A DNA stretch of 64,000 bases from positions 10,920,197 to 10,984,196 of the forward strand of contig NC_092261.1 of the NCBI RefSeq assembly GCF_036320965.1, read 5' to 3'. This document shows positions 60,841 to 64,000 of the stretch, one piece after another (the first letter of the stretch is position 1; every line of letters starts with the position of its first letter). The translations under genes were made by a program, and so were the position numbers. Below the pieces are notes generated by a model. The model worked only from the letters and a program-made list of their open reading frames with translations. It made no database searches and was not told the origin of the DNA. Source of the stretch: Panulirus ornatus (Eukaryota; Arthropoda; Malacostraca; Decapoda; Palinuridae).

Positions 60841-62088
60841 TAAGACGAACTCGGTTGATCAGAGTTCCTCCTGCACTTTATGTCCTTTTACTTATTTTTT
60901 CTAACTTTTTCTCCTTTGCGTTTCGGAGGCTCCAGGCCCAGAAAGAAATCCACATCCGACCTATTCCTTCACTGGAACAGGGAAAGCTTTAGAGAGAGGA
61001 TGAAGTAAGAAGAGACGATGAAAAGTATTTAACCAGTTTAGGAGGAAGTAGAAAATATCTTTTTGAAATGCGTGTCATAGTTCTTAGAAATGGCAAAAGA
61101 GGTTAAAGAATCACAAAGCTTCGCAGTGTAAGAAAAGAAACAGATTCCGCAACGGCCAACTCTTGCGTTATCAATAGTCTCATAGAAGTCATGTGAAACA
61201 GAATATTGCATAGTATTACATGATGTAGCTAATGGTGGGGGACACACAAGCACCCGATTCTTGAAAGCAGAGACCAAAGCTCTACCTACAAAAACGAAGG
61301 AAAGCGAACACAAACACTGCGGCGGAGGACAAGTGAGTTATGTGTCGAGGTCAGATTGCAAGAGCTGATAAGTTAGGTTGCTTAAGACACGATTCTCGTT
61401 GTAAGGATTATCGGAATAACTGTACAGACAAAAAGAGTTTACGGCATATGGACAGAAGGAACAGGACTCCCGGTTTCTCGAGAGCAGAATTAGCTGTTTG
61501 TATAATGTGGGCGTCTAAGATAGGTTAGATGTTAATGTGATGAGTGTGGGATTACGGATCCAGGAGTGAAAAAATCGAGGTGTTTTAGGAAGAGAGATGG
61601 GTTAAAAATTGGGTTCTAGGGGTATTAAACTAGACCAGACTGCGTCTGACCCCCTGGGAATTCCTGATTAAGTCCGCGTTTACAGAGGAAGCTTTGACAA
61701 GACGAGACGCAGCTCAAGCAAGAGAGGGAGGGTGAAGCGGATTTGAAGGGAGTGGAGGAGGCTTGCAGTGCTGAGTCGGCAGCATACGCATGCATTTAGT
61801 TATCGGCTGAAAAACGGATATCGATGGTAAAAAAAAAGAAGACGAGTGTAGGAAATAGCACCGAGCCTCAAGGACGGACACCACCGCTGACAGGGAAAGG
61901 TTGATCCATCAACATTTACGGTGATGGATCGGTTGGAGAGGAAGCTCTGAAAGCACGTTACGAGAGTACAATGTCGTCAAAGAACTTTTCACTCCAAAGG
62001 GTCCACATTTCCCTGCTACCGGCAGTAGCGCAGCCTTGAGCTGCAAGAGCCTCTGGATATAAGACCGGGGTAATACCATTAGAACGTG

Positions 62089-62090
<2 letters not shown>
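60841..62090. other. Anonymous stretch
   Basis: No repeat array. A 62-codon + frame at 61340-61528 is basic and contains four cysteines, but has no supporting signal. Confidence 0.4.

Positions 62091-62155
<65 letters not shown>
62091..62155. repeat. (TA)n microsatellite
   Basis: Pure TA array of 65 bp. Confidence 0.98.
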
Positions 62156-62159
<4 letters not shown>

Positions 62160-62164
62160 GCAAC

Positions 62165-62350
62165 TGACACTTACACTTTCATGCAACAGTAAAACTAGAG
62201 CAACTGCATATAACAAGTTCACAATCACAAGTAACACTTGCACTTACAAGTAACACCTAGCAATTTCACACAAAACTTGCATCTACAAATAAACCTTGCC
62301 AGTCAAACACTTAACCACGTCCAACACCTCGCCCTCACACTTAACCCCCT
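62165..62350. repeat. Degenerate CTTGCACTTACAAGTAACAC repeat
   Basis: Short imperfect units after the 62.1-kb TA array (ACTTACACTTTC, ACAAGTAACACTTGCACTTA, ACAAGTAACACC). Confidence 0.55.
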
Positions 62351-63264
62351 CACATTCTTACGAGTTATATACACAACTTCTCAACTTTGGTATTCAGGTC
62401 TCCCAGGCTGTTGTAAAGATAAGAAATATTTACAGTTCATTAAGGCTCGGGCCCAGCACCAAATCCCATATTCAGCAGCCACACGCACGTAGCCCAAGGG
62501 GAACTCAAAGGCGGAGGTGCACCTCCTCCTTCTCCTGCTTGGCCCAGCGATTTCTTCGCCTCCTGGCTGGGGTACGTGAAGGAGAAGGGGTGTGGAGTGA
62601 ATGAGGGGATAAAGAAGGAAATTGGTTCTAGGAAGAAAATCATAAGGGAAAGTGGAGAGGTGGGTGGAAAGAGGAGGGGATTTTAAGAAACAAAAGAGTA
62701 GGGAAGGAGGGAGGGAGGGATGAAGGATAGTGTGGAGAGAAATGAGACGATAAAATAGGTAATCAGATGGAGGACATGGTGAAAAAATGGTTGTTTAGGA
62801 AGGAAAAGGTTTAAGTAATAAAACAGAAGAAAGATTTAGAGGGAGGAAGTACAGAAGGGCATGGATGAAGGAGGATGAAATGTAGTAAAAAGATGAAGAA
62901 TAATGTAAGGGGAGCATAAGAGGAAGCGTGCGAGAGGCGAATAAGAAGGTGGCTGGGGATGGACCGAGTGAATGAATAGAAAGGATAACAGAAGTGAAAA
63001 GGAGGAAGTAGGCGCCAGATACTTGTCTCACGAGGCGAGAGTAAGACCTGGGGCGTCGAGGAAAGCCAGAGCGAAGCCGCGGCGTCAGGGAAATAGTAAC
63101 CAAGGAGCACTGCCCGCCCACCAGCCAGACCCACAGAAGGAAATGATAGCACAGCTGAGTGAACCTATGCAAAAGAATTTTCATACTAGAGGAGACCCGA
63201 CGGGGAAGGTTATTCAAAGGTGCGTCAAACATCTGTACTGGCAAAAAATGTGTCAATCTTCAAC

Positions 63265-63600
63265 TACAGTGATGAAAGATATCAGGTATCTACGGTGGTG
63301 AAAGATGTCAAATATCTACAGTGGTGAAAGACGTGTCATGCATCATGTAGACCGGTAAAAGATTTATCAGACATTTACGATGGTAAGTGAAAAAAAAGAA
63401 AGTTAAATCATTCTTCTACGGTCGGGCAAAAGTGACAATTATTTTTTTCTCACTCTGACGAAAGAAGTGTCGGATTTTTCCACCACGGCGAAAGTTGCGT
63501 TAAAAGTCTTCCACTAAAAAGAACTGCCAGATTTCCTCCACGTTGACGACAGAAGTGTCAACATTCTCCCACTTTAGCAAAAGGAATGTCAGAGGTTCAC
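63265..63600. repeat. Cryptic minisatellite, about 33-bp unit
   Basis: GTGGTGAAAGATGTCAAATA then TCTACA, with variants (CGGCGAAAGTTGCG, GACGAAAGAAGTGTCGG), about nine units decaying rightward. Confidence 0.75.
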
Positions 63601-63788
63601 TGTATATACTATACAAAGGTGTGAGGTATACCAACAACCATACTCTACATCTTCTATTGTAATGTGATGGTGATGCCACCGAGAACCGCGTCGTCATCAA
63701 GGACATTTGCTTTCCACAAGCTCAAGCGCCGAGAGACTGTTGATAGCACAGAGTGATGAGGGCGATGAACATGCTCGAGTTCTAGGAC

Positions 63789-63791
<3 letters not shown>

Positions 63792-63875
<84 letters not shown>
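63792..63875. repeat. (GA)n microsatellite
   Basis: Pure GA array of 84 bp. Confidence 0.98.
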
Positions 63876-63878
<3 letters not shown>

Positions 63879-64000
63879 GTTATGGCTGTATAAGGAGAGG
63901 GTTGATAGTATCATGAAGGAAGGCGAGGATGTTGGTAGGAGGACCAGTGTTATAAAGACCCTGAGGATACGCCGTAAAAATTTGTAAATGGCTCCTTCGT

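Noticed and set aside
62795..63256. 153-codon minus-strand frame, Ser/Leu/Phe-rich
   Set aside because: Driven by purine skew on the plus strand; no recognised motif and no splice signals.

Overview
The window reads as eukaryotic nuclear DNA that is gene-poor and repeat-saturated. About 48 long, almost pure dinucleotide arrays (AT, AG/CT and AC/GT in similar numbers, most 40-90 bp) are spread over 64 kb. tRNA-derived SINE copies, other dispersed repeats and a LINE reverse-transcriptase remnant lie between them. No bacterial-type operon, rRNA gene, ordinary tRNA gene or CRISPR array is visible. An arthropod, most likely a decapod crustacean, is my best guess. That rests on the microsatellite load, on recalled resemblance of the dispersed repeats to decapod sequence, and on a Beat-like gene end; it is inference, not proof.

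Gene content. The best-supported gene is the 3' end of an immunoglobulin-fold gene on the + strand: an internal exon (2362-2543) and a probable last exon (3012-3166). The splice phases agree, the codons are rich in C/G at the third position, and the residue pattern fits the second Ig domain of the Beaten path (Beat) family followed by a membrane-type hydrophobic tail. A second, weaker + strand chain is a threonine-rich acidic exon (19372 or 19396 to 19590), a 24-nt microexon (20301-20324) and a tiny end exon (21780-21790). It also stays in frame. It could be another gene or an alternative 3' end of the first. Four isolated exon-like open frames (17124, 26101, 59271, 60539) are listed with low confidence.

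Mobile sequence. At least five copies or fragments of one tRNA-derived SINE family are present (15 kb -, 38.7 kb +, 39.4 kb -, 48.1 kb -, 52.0 kb +). Two of them carry an AT microsatellite inside the element, before a conserved 3' tail. A second dispersed family, with a GCGAGGTAGCG-type head, occurs at 6.9, 7.6, 12.8, 29.5 and 30.2 kb, usually touching (TA)n. At 12.8 kb two heads form a perfect 44-bp inverted repeat. A LINE RT C-terminal remnant lies between two TA arrays at 11 kb.

Tandem repeats beyond microsatellites. The largest is a 30-bp minisatellite with 20 near-identical units at 34301-34900, inside about 1.7 kb of older, decayed relatives. Much of the apparently unique DNA is also cryptic tandem repeat: about 25 blocks of 15-90-bp units, each with its own unit, most strongly diverged. 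I found no convincing new functional system. The most distinctive features are the repeat architecture and the Beat-like gene end.
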